Origin: Rugamonas apoptosis
GTDB taxonomy: Bacteria; Pseudomonadota; Gammaproteobacteria; Burkholderiales; Burkholderiaceae_D
DNA length: 53,206 nucleotides
NCBI RefSeq assembly: GCF_014042355.1
Contig: NZ_JACEZU010000020.1
Location: 1-53,206 of the forward strand
Reading direction: 5' to 3'
Both the position numbers and the translations under genes were made by a program. Under the pieces are notes generated by a model that made no database searches, was not told the DNA's origin, and worked only from the letters and a program-made list of their open reading frames with translations. Shown one piece after another: positions 1-8,563 of this stretch. Each line of letters opens with the position of its first letter. Within the stretch, counting starts at the first letter, position 1.

Positions 1-122
1 CTTCTATAACCGCCAGCGGCGTCATTCGCGCCTTGGCTACGTATCACCAGCGTCGTTTGCCGCTGATTTCAGCAAACAGGCGCTGGCGGCTTGAAACGGA
101 AGTGTCCACTATTGACAGTACA
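1..122 (+). mobile_element. IS3-family insertion sequence, right end
   Basis: This is the 3' end of an insertion sequence that continues to the left of the window. It holds the last codons of an OrfB-type transposase followed by a likely terminal inverted repeat. The repeat spans about 96-122 and, read on the opposite strand, begins TGTACTGTCAATAGTGGACA, a typical IS3-family TG...CA end. The left end, the direct target repeat and the exact group cannot be determined here. Confidence 0.75.
2..94 (+). CDS. IS3-family transposase OrfB, C-terminal fragment
   Basis: Thirty codons of an open frame enter from the left edge and end at a TGA at 92-94. The translation contains YNRQRRHSRLGYVSPASF, which matches the conserved C-terminal tail of IS3-family OrfB integrases (the N-x-x-R-x-H-x-x-L-G-Y-x-S-P signature). 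The catalytic DDE residues lie outside the window. The gene is 5'-truncated by the window edge, so its integrity is unknown. Confidence 0.8.
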   Translation, partial: FYNRQRRHSRLGYVSPASFAADFSKQALAA

Positions 123-178
123 CCTCATACCTCCTGTCAGCTCAAGCCTGGATTAATACACTTGACCAGTCCCGCGAC

Positions 179-685
179 TTAAAGTTGGTTCTTGCCCGCC
201 AGTCGCTCAATGGTGGCGGGCGTGACCACGCCGGAATGGGCCGTGCGCCGGCCTTGGGCGTCGAACCAGTAACTTCTGGGCATCTCGCCATGCCATTTGG
301 GATCGATCGCGTAGCGCAGTTGTTCAGCCGGCGCCGCGCCGAAGCCCCAGGCGTTGCCGGTCAGGGCCAGCTTGCGCAGGCGCTGCTCCACCAGCGCGTC
401 CGTTTGCGGATCGCCCACGCCGTCGGTCGACAGGGTCACGATGTCCAGTTCCGGGTGGTTGCGCTTCTGTTCCGCCAGCGCGTTCAGGCTGGCCTGGCAG
501 TACACGCAGTCCAGCGACCACAGGATCAGCACGAACGGCTTGCCCGCGTGCGTACGCACGATCTGCGTCAGGCTGTCCGCTTCGAACGAGGCCACGGGCA
601 GTCTGGCTTCGGCGGTCTGGGCGCCGGCCCCTGCGCCCAGCGACATGGATAGGGACATTAAGACGGTTGCGATCAAGCGTTTCAT
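179..685 (-). CDS. Thioredoxin-fold (TlpA-like) secreted protein
   Basis: A 168-residue protein with an N-terminal signal peptide (about 1-22, ending GAGAQ) and a thioredoxin-like fold. LILWSLDCVYC carries a C-x-x-C pair at C60 and C63 directly after the first core strand, as in TlpA/ResA proteins. It should act in the periplasm on disulfides or bound metal. Its ATG shares one base with the stop of the upstream BNR-repeat gene (TAATG), so translation is probably coupled. It is the last gene of the receptor cluster. The CVYC active site is not the usual C-[PS]-x-C, so its redox partner cannot be guessed. Confidence 0.75.
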   Translation of the reverse strand: MKRLIATVLMSLSMSLGAGAGAQTAEARLPVASFEADSLTQIVRTHAGKPFVLILWSLDCVYCQASLNALAEQKRNHPELDIVTLSTDGVGDPQTDALVEQRLRKLALTGNAWGFGAAPAEQLRYAIDPKWHGEMPRSYWFDAQGRRTAHSGVVTPATIERLAGKNQL

Positions 686-1995
686 TATTTTTCCTCCAGT
701 TTGACAGGCACCACGCGCACGCCTTCGGCCGCGGTGCGCCACACGAGCACGATGCCGCTGCGGCCCTGCAGCAGTTGCGGATGGTCCGACGCTTGCGCCG
801 TGCTGGCCAGTTCCGTTTCGCGCCAGGTCTGGCCCGCATCGCGCGAGACGCGGCCCATGATGGCGGTGGCCTTGCCGTTGAACTGGCGCCACGCCAGCAC
901 GATGTTGCGGCCATCGACGGCGATGGCGGCATGGTCGGCCTGGTCGGAACCGAGCTTGACCGGGGCGCCCAGCGGCTTGCCCGGCGCCGCGCTGGCGTAA
1001 TAGACGCCGCCATCCTCGCCCTTGACGGTGAACCACGCCTGGTGGCGGGTGCCGTCGGCAGCGTAGGCGAGCGCCGGGCCCTGGTGCGGGCAGGCATCCA
1101 CGTGCCAGTCGTCGAAGGTGGCGCGGGTGGGCGTGGCGACGGCGCCGGACGGCGTCAGTTCGGCCAGCGCGTGGTCGCGCACGTTGGGGGCGAACACGTG
1201 GCGCCACAGGGCCATGGCCTTGCCGTCCGGGCTGGTGGTGAAGGCGATACGGCAGCATTCGCAGCTATGGTCGGCCACCTTGTAGTCGCCGTGGAAGCTG
1301 GTGCCGCGGTCGTCGGACATCGCGTAGTAGACGGCCGCACCGCTGTAGTCCTGCTGGCGCGCGCGGGCCTGTTCGACGTCGCGCTTGTCGATCCAGGCCA
1401 CGTAGATGCGGCCTTGCGGGTCGATGGTCATGGCGTCGAAGCGGTGGGTGATGATGGCACGGTCGGCGTGCACGGTGACGGGGGCCGAGAAGGTGTGGCC
1501 GCCGTCGAGCGAACGGATGAAGCGCACGTCGCCCGTGTAGGGCTTGGCCAGCGGCTTGCTGTAGCTGATGTAGAACTCGCCCTTGGGGCCGAACAGCAGC
1601 TTGGGACGGCTTTCGCCATCGGCCGCGATGGCTTCCGGTTCGCTCAGGATGCGGGTGGGCGCCGACCAGCTGGCGCCGTCGTCGTCGGACTTGCGCAGCA
1701 CCAGATATTGGGCCGCGCCGTCCAGCTCCTTGCTGACGGTCCAGATGGCGCCGCGCGCGTCGATGGCGGCGGCCGTGCCCAGTTCGGCCGGTTTGGCGGG
1801 CTTCATTGTGTGCCCCTGGGGCATGGCCTGCGCGCCGGCGGTGCCGCTGGCGGCGCCTGACGTCAACATCGCCAACGCCGCCAGCGCGGGCCAGCCGCGC
1901 GTACGGATGGAATTGACGATTTGCTGCATGGTGCATGCCTGGAAAGATAATGGTCGCATCGCAGTGTTCCGCTTCATGGTTGTATTAGTAGTCAT
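685..1995 (-). CDS. Exo-alpha-sialidase/BNR-repeat-like secreted protein with Cys-rich motif
   Basis: A 436-residue protein of the sialidase-like beta-propeller type. Asp-box (S-x-D-x-G-x-[ST]-[FW]) blades recur, for example SDDDGASW, SLDGGHTF, SDDRGTSF and SRDAGQTW. A hydrophobic signal segment ending SGTAGAQA precedes the mature part. In mid-protein ADHSCECCR clusters three Cys and a His, which looks like a metal site and not a sugar site; the family name should therefore not be read as sialidase activity. The start is uncertain: the longest frame overlaps the receptor stop by 11 bases, and other ATGs lie at 1977 and 1929. The 1929 start would put the signal peptide at the N-terminus. Confidence 0.65.
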   Translation of the reverse strand: MTTNTTMKRNTAMRPLSFQACTMQQIVNSIRTRGWPALAALAMLTSGAASGTAGAQAMPQGHTMKPAKPAELGTAAAIDARGAIWTVSKELDGAAQYLVLRKSDDDGASWSAPTRILSEPEAIAADGESRPKLLFGPKGEFYISYSKPLAKPYTGDVRFIRSLDGGHTFSAPVTVHADRAIITHRFDAMTIDPQGRIYVAWIDKRDVEQARARQQDYSGAAVYYAMSDDRGTSFHGDYKVADHSCECCRIAFTTSPDGKAMALWRHVFAPNVRDHALAELTPSGAVATPTRATFDDWHVDACPHQGPALAYAADGTRHQAWFTVKGEDGGVYYASAAPGKPLGAPVKLGSDQADHAAIAVDGRNIVLAWRQFNGKATAIMGRVSRDAGQTWRETELASTAQASDHPQLLQGRSGIVLVWRTAAEGVRVVPVKLEEK

Positions 1996-4357
1996 ATTTG
2001 ACGCTGGCGAACAGGGTGCGCTGCGGATACGGGTTCGGGTTCACGTAGTACTTGAAATTGCCGATGTTGTTGATGCCCAGCGCCGCCGACCAGCGCTCGT
2101 TCACGTTGTACAGCAGCTTGGTGTCGAACACGCTGTAATGGCTCACGGCGCCGTACACGTTGGGATTGACGTCGTTGTACTGGTGGGTGGCCGTATTGTA
2201 AAGCGCATTGTGCTGGCGGCCGCTGAAGCGGTAGCTGACACTGAGTGCCATGCGGTCGGTGGCGTGGTACGTGGCCACCAGCGTGGCGCGCCAGTCGGGA
2301 ATGCGGGGCTGGTCGGTGCCTACCAGACCGGGGTTGCGGGTATCGCCCGTGATGGTGGTGCGGGTCCAGGTGGCGCTGCCGTTCACGTCCAGGCCGCGCA
2401 GCAGCCAGTCGCGCGCGTCGAACGCTTCCTCGATGCCGTAGGTGCGCACCTTGTCCACGTTCTGGATGCTGGAGATGTTGGGCGTGACGGTGACGTCCGA
2501 TTGCGAGATCAGCGCGTCGCGCTTGGCTTCCCAGAACAGCGACGAGCGCAGGCTGGCGCGCTGGAAGTGGCGCTCCGCCACCAGTTCGCCCGATACCACG
2601 CGCTCGGGCTTGAGGTTGGGATCGTTCTGCTTGACGTTGTTGGGCAGGCTGATGACCTGGAAGATCTCGGCCACGGTGGGGTAGCGCACGGCCTTGCCCA
2701 GCGCGGCGCGCAGCGTCCACTCGGTGTTGGCCAGCCAGGACAGGCCCAGTTTGGGCGAGATGTCGGTGCTGCTGCGGGCCGCGTAGTTCAGTTGCTGGTA
2801 GGCGGGCACGTTGGCCGCGTTGTAGTTGCTGCCGTCGAAGGCGCGCCAGTGTTCGGCGCGCGCCCCCGCCACCAGGCGCCAGGCCGGCGCCAGGCGCCAC
2901 GCATCCTGCAGGTACAGAGCCTGCGTTTCCGTCTTGCCGTAGGAATTGCTGGACGGTTTGGCCGCCGCGTCGCCATACAGCCAGTCCGACGCCACGGCCG
3001 AGGTGACCGACTTGAGGGTGTAGCGGTCCACGTGATAGCCGAAGCTGAGGATGTGGGCGCTGGTGGCCGTGCCGTCGGCGCGCCAGGTGCCGCGCAGGTC
3101 CAGGTTGCGCCAGCCGGTGCCGTCGGCCACGGTGAGCGTGCCGGCGGGGCGTTGGGCGCCCGTGCCGGAATCCGTAAGGCTGCCCGTGTTGGCGGCGCTG
3201 CGGCTGCGGTCCATGTCCTGCGCGTACAGACTGGCGATGGCTTCCCAGTCCCACGTGCCGCCCGTGTCCGACTTGAGCGACAGGCCATGCATCAGGTGGC
3301 GGCTTTCGCTGTAGCCGGGCGAGGTGCCGGCCAGCGTGTAGTAATTGCTGTCGCCGGCGAACTTGACATATTTGCCCGCGCCGCTGGATGCCGTGTTGTA
3401 GACGGGATTGCCCGCGTTGTCGCGCAGGTAGGCGGTGACGTCGGTGGTGGACTTGTTCTGCCAGATGCCCAGCGTGTACATGGCGCGCACGGTGGGGCTG
3501 AAGTCGTAGGCGAGCTTGATCTTGTCGGTATCCTGTACCGTGTGGTCGGCGCCGATGGCGCTGGTGATGATGCGCGGGTTGCCGCTGGTATCTGTGTCGC
3601 GCAGTTCGCCGCTGACGGAGGTGTAGGCCGTGCCGGCCTTGGGGGAGTCCTTGGGTAGGGGTTTGGTGGCCGCGCCAAAGGTTTGGGGCTGGCCGTGGTT
3701 GTCCAGGTGATCGGCCGTGATCCAGTACGACCACGGGCCGGCCTTGTTGCCGAGGGCGGCGCTGGCGTGGGTCCCGTTGTAGTGCTGGCTGGTGCCGTAC
3801 AGCTTGAAGTCCTGGCTGATCAGGTCAACGCCGGCGTGGGCTTCGAAGCGTTCCGGCATGTGGGTAGTCATCATCACGATGCCGCCGGCCGAGTTGCCGG
3901 GGTAGAGCGCGGAGAATGGGCCATACAGCACGTCCACCCGCTCGATTTCCACCGGCGCCACCATGCCCCAGCGGGGCGCGGTACTGAAGCTGTTGTTGAG
4001 GAAGTTCGACAACAGCAGGTCGTCCGCGTACACGGTGGTCTGTGCGCTGGAGATCGAGCTGTTGACGCGCATGACGAGGATGCCGTTGCGGTCGCCCGCG
4101 TAGCGCTCGCGCACGTGCATGCTGGGCAGGTAGTTGAGCACTTCGGCCGTGGTGACGGCGTTGATGCTGGCCTCGATCTGGGAGGCTGTGATGGACTCGG
4201 TGGTGACGACCGGCGCCACGGTGGCGCGTTTTTCGCCTTTGATCACGACTTCCTGCAGACCGCTGTCGAAAATGGCGTCGTCCGCCAGGGCGCCGGCGCA
4301 GGTGCAGGCGAAAGCCGCGAGCAGGGCCGCGGCGATGGGGGTGTGGTGCGACTTCAT
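1985..4357 (-). CDS. TonB-dependent outer-membrane receptor
   Basis: A 790-residue TonB-dependent receptor. It has a signal peptide (about 1-25, ending AGALA) and a plug domain from about 35 to 160 with the usual TAEVLNYLPSMHVRER and VDVLYGPFSALYPG segments. A 22-strand-type barrel follows and ends in an aromatic residue (SVKYDY). The start at 4357 is preferred over a longer frame because AAGGATAGCTCC lies just before it and the signal peptide follows at once. The plug carries a Met/His patch (GGIVMMTTHMPERF). Neighbours are a DUF2946 protein upstream and Cys-rich and thioredoxin-like proteins downstream. Uptake of a metal or metal chelate, perhaps copper, is inferred from context; the substrate is unproven. 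Confidence 0.85.
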   Translation of the reverse strand: MKSHHTPIAAALLAAFACTCAGALADDAIFDSGLQEVVIKGEKRATVAPVVTTESITASQIEASINAVTTAEVLNYLPSMHVRERYAGDRNGILVMRVNSSISSAQTTVYADDLLLSNFLNNSFSTAPRWGMVAPVEIERVDVLYGPFSALYPGNSAGGIVMMTTHMPERFEAHAGVDLISQDFKLYGTSQHYNGTHASAALGNKAGPWSYWITADHLDNHGQPQTFGAATKPLPKDSPKAGTAYTSVSGELRDTDTSGNPRIITSAIGADHTVQDTDKIKLAYDFSPTVRAMYTLGIWQNKSTTDVTAYLRDNAGNPVYNTASSGAGKYVKFAGDSNYYTLAGTSPGYSESRHLMHGLSLKSDTGGTWDWEAIASLYAQDMDRSRSAANTGSLTDSGTGAQRPAGTLTVADGTGWRNLDLRGTWRADGTATSAHILSFGYHVDRYTLKSVTSAVASDWLYGDAAAKPSSNSYGKTETQALYLQDAWRLAPAWRLVAGARAEHWRAFDGSNYNAANVPAYQQLNYAARSSTDISPKLGLSWLANTEWTLRAALGKAVRYPTVAEIFQVISLPNNVKQNDPNLKPERVVSGELVAERHFQRASLRSSLFWEAKRDALISQSDVTVTPNISSIQNVDKVRTYGIEEAFDARDWLLRGLDVNGSATWTRTTITGDTRNPGLVGTDQPRIPDWRATLVATYHATDRMALSVSYRFSGRQHNALYNTATHQYNDVNPNVYGAVSHYSVFDTKLLYNVNERWSAALGINNIGNFKYYVNPNPYPQRTLFASVKYDY

Positions 4358-4524
4358 GGAGCTATCCTTCTGCACTGATCTTGTTATTTTGGGACGCAGG
4401 CCGGCGCGCCGGACCGCATGCCGCCGCCTAAGGCGTTTCGGATGCGGGAACAGGGCGCGAATTGACGGCACGAACCGGAGCCCGGCGGCGCGCAGTGCGC
4501 CTGGGCAGCCAGCGTCAGTGAGGC

Positions 4525-4929
4525 TTAGATCGTTGCGGAAGGTGGTGCGCGCGGGTGCGCCGCCGTCCAGATGGGCAGCGGGCGCGGGGCGTGATAGAAC
4601 AGGAAGGGATGGGTGTCTTGCGCGGCGAAGGCGGGCAGCGTCAGTTGCGCGCCCGGCAGGGCCAGCGGGGCGCCGCCATGGGTGTAGCAAAATGGGCAAT
4701 GATCGAGGTGGGAGGTGTCGACACCGCCGGCGGCCGGCAGTTGCATGTCCAGGCCCTGGCCAGCATTCATGTCCACCAGCTTGGCGCCCGCCGTGCTGCA
4801 TACCTCCATCCAGCCGGCGCCGGTCGCGGCGGCGCGCGCGTGGGAAATCGATGGCGCGAACGCAGCGAACAGGATGGCCAGGCAGGCGATCCAGGCGGCG
4901 AAAAGGCGAGTCGTGCGTGTCATTCCCAT
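4525..4929 (-). CDS. DUF2946 family secreted protein
   Basis: A 134-residue protein with an N-terminal hydrophobic signal segment (about 8-31, ending SHARA) and a conserved LDHCPFCYTHGG stretch, in which a C-x-x-C pair is flanked by His. This is the hallmark of DUF2946, a family often found beside TonB-dependent receptors and copper genes. It is the first gene of the minus-strand cluster; a 167-base gap separates it from the receptor. An alternative ATG lies two codons downstream. Metal binding in the periplasm is inferred from the His/Cys motif. Confidence 0.7.
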   Translation of the reverse strand: MGMTRTTRLFAAWIACLAILFAAFAPSISHARAAATGAGWMEVCSTAGAKLVDMNAGQGLDMQLPAAGGVDTSHLDHCPFCYTHGGAPLALPGAQLTLPAFAAQDTHPFLFYHAPRPLPIWTAAHPRAPPSATI

Positions 4930-5136
4930 GCGTCGATTATATCAGTGGCGTGTTGCGGAAAAGGGCGTGGCAACCATCGCCGGATCAAGTGGCTGCCGTT
5001 TGGGTGTTGCGCTGGCTGGGCATTTGGTGTGGCGTCCGGGCCAGGCCGGGTGGCGGGGCGGGCAAGCTTGATTGCCCGTCATCGTGTTCTGTGGCAGTAT
5101 CGCCGGAGCTAATGGACCAAGGAAAGGCGCAATCCC

Positions 5137-6114
5137 GTGAAATCCATCCTGTCCCGGGCCGCCGCCGGCTTGTTGCTGGCCGGCGTGGCCCATGCCGTGG
5201 GCGCGGCCCAGATCACGTCCTACGAACTGGCCCGGCCCGACGGCGCGCGCCACTATCTGCTGGCTACCCCGGACCAGCCGGCGCCGGGCCGTCATCCACT
5301 CGTCATCGTGTTGCATGGCCATGTGGGATCGGCCGCCCAGGTGCTGGGGCGCGAGCGCATCGCGGCGCCCTTGTCCATGTGGCTGCACATCGCCGACCGC
5401 GAGCAGTTGCTGGTGCTGGCGCCGGACGGCACTTTGGGCAGCGACGGCAAATCGGGCTGGAACGATTGCCGTTCCGACGCCGTCTCGAATCCCCACAGCG
5501 ACGACGTGGGCTTCCTTAACGCGGTGATCGACAAGGCCGTGGCCGAACACCATGCCGATCCGGCGCGGGTGTACGTGATGGGCATGTCCAACGGTGGCAT
5601 CATGGCGTTCCGGCTGGCCACCGAGAGCGGCGCGCGGTTGGCCGGCTTCGCCACCGTGGGCGCATCCATGGCGGCCAAGAGCGGGTGTGCCGCGCCCAGG
5701 ACGCCCGTGTCGGCCCTGATCGTGGCCGGCACGGCCGATCCCATCGTCCCCTATGCGGGCGGCGACATCCGCTTCGCCATGTTGCGCCAGCGCGGCTCCG
5801 TGGTGCCGGTGGAGGAGGCGGTGGCCGAATGGCGCCAGCTGGACCAGTTACCGGCGGCCGGGGTGTCGATGGAATTCCCGCACCGCGACGTGGCCGACGT
5901 CACGCGCGCCACCCGTACCACATGGGGCGCCGATCCCCGCAAGCTGCAAGTGGCGCTGATCCGCGTAGACAAGGGCGGCCACACTGAGCCGAGCATGGTC
6001 AAGCGGCTGAAATGGATGTACCGCATGATGCTGGGGCCGCAGAACGGCGACGTGGAGATAGCGGAGGAGGCGTGGTCCTTCTTCCGCGACAAGCAGGCGG
6101 GTTTGCAGCCTTGA
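5137..6114 (+). CDS. PHB depolymerase/feruloyl esterase-like secreted alpha/beta-hydrolase
   Basis: A 325-residue alpha/beta-hydrolase with a signal peptide (about 1-23). The catalytic triad is visible: Ser151 in the nucleophile elbow GMSNGG, Asp201 in AGTADPIVPY and His282 in KGGHTEP. The oxyanion segment VIVLHGHVGSA resembles the LpqC/polyhydroxybutyrate depolymerase esterases. The substrate (short PHA oligomer, feruloyl ester or other) cannot be read from sequence. It stands alone, divergent from the DUF2946 gene across a 207-base gap. Confidence 0.8.
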   Translation: MKSILSRAAAGLLLAGVAHAVGAAQITSYELARPDGARHYLLATPDQPAPGRHPLVIVLHGHVGSAAQVLGRERIAAPLSMWLHIADREQLLVLAPDGTLGSDGKSGWNDCRSDAVSNPHSDDVGFLNAVIDKAVAEHHADPARVYVMGMSNGGIMAFRLATESGARLAGFATVGASMAAKSGCAAPRTPVSALIVAGTADPIVPYAGGDIRFAMLRQRGSVVPVEEAVAEWRQLDQLPAAGVSMEFPHRDVADVTRATRTTWGADPRKLQVALIRVDKGGHTEPSMVKRLKWMYRMMLGPQNGDVEIAEEAWSFFRDKQAGLQP

Positions 6115-6503
6115 GGGCGTTGCCCTGCCGCGGGGGATGCGGGGTGGTTCTCGTCCGGGATGCGGTTTTCTATACGCCGCGATAGCTAGCGAAACGATAC
6201 GGGAACGCGCTATTCCTTACTAAAATGGCCATCCCGGAAACACTAAATCACACTAAATAGCGATATGGCGTTAGCGTCATTTAGTACGGTTTCGTCGCGC
6301 GATTTGACGCTAAGTAGCATGGAATAGCACTGGCTACAGTGAATTAGTAAGGTATCGCGCAATTTAGTAAAACCGAAAAAAATGGGACGCCCCCCTGTGT
6401 CCTGCCGCCATGGGGCGCGCACGATTGCCGCGCGCGGTGGCGCCGGCTGGCCGTCCGGTGTCATAATCTTGCGTCACGAAAATACGCCCTGGAAGAACTC
6501 CGC
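6115..6503. other. AT-rich intergenic region with repeated ACTAAAT/ATTTAGT motifs
   Basis: About 390 bases without a convincing gene, clearly richer in AT than the flanks. It contains repeated ACTAAA or TTTAGT cores at 6219, 6242, 6252, 6280 and 6363, with a related ATTAGT at 6343. Two of them form adjacent 10-bp direct copies (6241-6260). A perfect 9-bp inverted repeat TTAGCGTCA / TGACGCTAA lies at 6271-6279 and 6305-6313. The 3' part supplies the promoter and ribosome site of the L,D-transpeptidase gene. Confidence 0.55.
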
Positions 6504-7502
6504 TTGAGAACACCCCGTCTTTTGTTGTCGTTGGCGGCCTGCCTCGCACTGCCCGGTGCCACGCCTGCCGCGCTGGCCGCGCCGGACAAGGAGGTCGCCG
6601 CGCCCAATCCGGCCGCCATCAACCAGTTGCCCGTCACCGCCACCATCGGCCCCCGCACCAAGGGCGCCAATGTGCTGCGGGCACAGGTGCTGCTGGACCG
6701 CGCCCACTTTTCGTCCGGCGAGATCGACGGCACTTATAGCCGCAACCTGCGTCTCGCCATCAGCGGCTACCAGAAATTGCACCAGTTGAAGGTGACAGGC
6801 GCCATCGACGCGGCCACCTGGTCGCTGCTGGCGCAGGACAAGGAGCCCATACTGGGCAGCTACATGATCACGGCGCAGGACGCGGCCGGGCCCTACGCGG
6901 CGGCGCCGGCCAGCATGGCGGACAAGGCCCGGCTGCCCACGCTGGGTTACGCGAACGTGGCCGAGGCGCTGGGCGAACGCTTTCATTGCAGCCCGGCGCT
7001 GCTCAAGCGGCTCAATCCCGGCAAGCACCTGAACCGCGCGGGTGAACAGATTGTCGTGCCCAACGTGCTGGCGGCCAGTCCGCTGCCCAAGGCCACGGCG
7101 CTGATGGTCGGCCGGGCCGACGGCACCCTCACGCTGCTCGACGCCGGCGGCATGCCGTTCGCCCAGTTCCCGGCCAGCACCGGCAGCGAGCACGATCCGC
7201 TGCCCTACGGCCAGTGGAAGGTCATGGCTGTGGTGCGCAACCCCGTCTACCGCTATGACCCCAAGCTGTTCTGGGACGCCAGGCGCAATGACGCCAAGGC
7301 CATGATCGCGGCCGGTCCCAACAACCCGGTCGGCGCCGTGTGGATAGAGCTGAGCAAGAAGCATTACGGCATCCACGGCACGCCGGAACCGGGCAATATC
7401 GGCAAGACGCAATCGCATGGCTGCATACGCCTGACCAACTGGGATGCGCTGGCCGTGGCTGGCGCGCTGGCGCGCGGCGCCTCGGTGCTGCTGCAGGAAT
7501 AA
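6504..7502 (+). CDS. L,D-transpeptidase (YkuD domain) with peptidoglycan-binding domain
   Basis: A 332-residue exported cell-wall enzyme that would make 3-3 cross-links or attach proteins to peptidoglycan. A signal peptide (about 1-26, ALAAP) is followed by a PG_binding_1-type domain (about 57-110), a short LysM-like segment (about 148-187) and the YkuD domain (about 197-330). The catalytic signature SHGCIRLTN gives His305 and Cys307, with the helper His291 in HGTPEPGN. The start is a TTG: a GGAAGAA ribosome site lies 6-12 bases upstream and no ATG is suitably placed. Repeated ACTAAAT motifs lie upstream. Confidence 0.9.
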   Translation: MRTPRLLLSLAACLALPGATPAALAAPDKEVAAPNPAAINQLPVTATIGPRTKGANVLRAQVLLDRAHFSSGEIDGTYSRNLRLAISGYQKLHQLKVTGAIDAATWSLLAQDKEPILGSYMITAQDAAGPYAAAPASMADKARLPTLGYANVAEALGERFHCSPALLKRLNPGKHLNRAGEQIVVPNVLAASPLPKATALMVGRADGTLTLLDAGGMPFAQFPASTGSEHDPLPYGQWKVMAVVRNPVYRYDPKLFWDARRNDAKAMIAAGPNNPVGAVWIELSKKHYGIHGTPEPGNIGKTQSHGCIRLTNWDALAVAGALARGASVLLQE

Positions 7503-7587
7503 GGGTGGCCGCCACGCGGCGCGCCGTCCCGTCGTAAAATGGCGGCTGTAACGTCCGCACTCCTCATCACAAGAAAGCCCACCGCCC

Positions 7588-8553
7588 ATGAATTTTGACC
7601 AGCTTGAAGACGACCAGGAAGAATCCCAGCACAGCGTGCAGGAGCGCGCGGCGGCCGCCAGCCGCAGTACCTGGGTCAGCGTCGCCATCAACCTGGTGTT
7701 GAGCAGCCTCCAGGTGGGCGTTGGGGTGTTCTCCCGTTCGCAGGGTTTGATCGCGGACGGTATCCACTCGCTGTCGGACCTGGTGGCGGACTTCGTGGTG
7801 CTGTTCGCCAGCCACCACAGCAAGAAAGACGCGGACCAGGATCACCCCTACGGCCACCAGCGTTTCGAGACTGCCGCCTCGCTGGTGCTTGGCTTGCTGC
7901 TGCTGGGCGTGGGCGTGGGCATGCTGTGGTCCGCCATCGCCAAGCTGCAAAAACCGGATGCGATCCCGCAGGTGCATGTGGCCGCGCTGTGGGTAGCCGC
8001 CGCCGCGCTGGTGGCCAAGGAAACGCTGTTCCGCTACATGCTGGCCGTGGCCACGCGCGTCAAGTCCAGTATGCTGGTGGCCAATGCCTGGCATGCGCGC
8101 TCGGACGCGGCGTCGTCGTTGGTGGTGGGCATCGGTATCGCCGGCAACCTGATGGGCTATCCCATCCTGGACCCGATCGCGGCGCTGATCGTCGGCTTCC
8201 TGATTTCGAAAATGGGCTGGGAGTTCGGCTGGGATGCGCTGCACGACTTGATGGACCGCGCCGCCGACGAACTGGAAGTGGAGGCGATCCGCAGCACGCT
8301 GCTGGAGACGCCCGGCGTGAGCGGCGTGCATGACGTGCGCACCCGCAAGATGGGCGACCTGATCGTGGTGGACGCCCACCTGGAAGTGGATGCCATGCTG
8401 ACCGTGGAGCAGGGCCACGACATCGCCGTGGTGGCGCGCCAGCGCGTGCTGCAACGCCACCGCGTATTGAACCTGATGACCCACGTGGACCCGTGGCGCC
8501 GGCCCGACCTGGATCACGTGCCGGCCGCCGAAGCGGCCGGCTTACTGCGCTGA
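7588..8553 (+). CDS. Cation diffusion facilitator (CDF) family metal exporter
   Basis: A 321-residue inner-membrane divalent-metal/proton antiporter. Six transmembrane segments occupy about 30-220, and a cytoplasmic metal-binding domain follows (about 225-300). The transport site in TM2 and TM5 reads H60-x3-D64 (DGIHSLSD) and H169-x3-D173 (AWHARSD), an HD-HD arrangement. The HPYGHQRFETAA loop is typical of the family. Zn or Mn/Fe cannot be decided from these residues. It is 85 bases downstream of the L,D-transpeptidase gene and convergent with the peptidase gene. Confidence 0.9.
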   Translation: MNFDQLEDDQEESQHSVQERAAAASRSTWVSVAINLVLSSLQVGVGVFSRSQGLIADGIHSLSDLVADFVVLFASHHSKKDADQDHPYGHQRFETAASLVLGLLLLGVGVGMLWSAIAKLQKPDAIPQVHVAALWVAAAALVAKETLFRYMLAVATRVKSSMLVANAWHARSDAASSLVVGIGIAGNLMGYPILDPIAALIVGFLISKMGWEFGWDALHDLMDRAADELEVEAIRSTLLETPGVSGVHDVRTRKMGDLIVVDAHLEVDAMLTVEQGHDIAVVARQRVLQRHRVLNLMTHVDPWRRPDLDHVPAAEAAGLLR

Positions 8554-8563
8554 AGCGCGCTGA

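Noticed and set aside
685..1995. True sialidase activity for the BNR-repeat protein
   Set aside because: Asp boxes mark the fold only; the catalytic Arg triad and Tyr/Glu pair are not evident, and the Cys cluster and neighbours suggest another role.
6243..6464. 73-codon minus-strand frame before the L,D-transpeptidase gene
   Set aside because: It crosses the repeated ACTAAAT region, with no ribosome site and mixed base composition.
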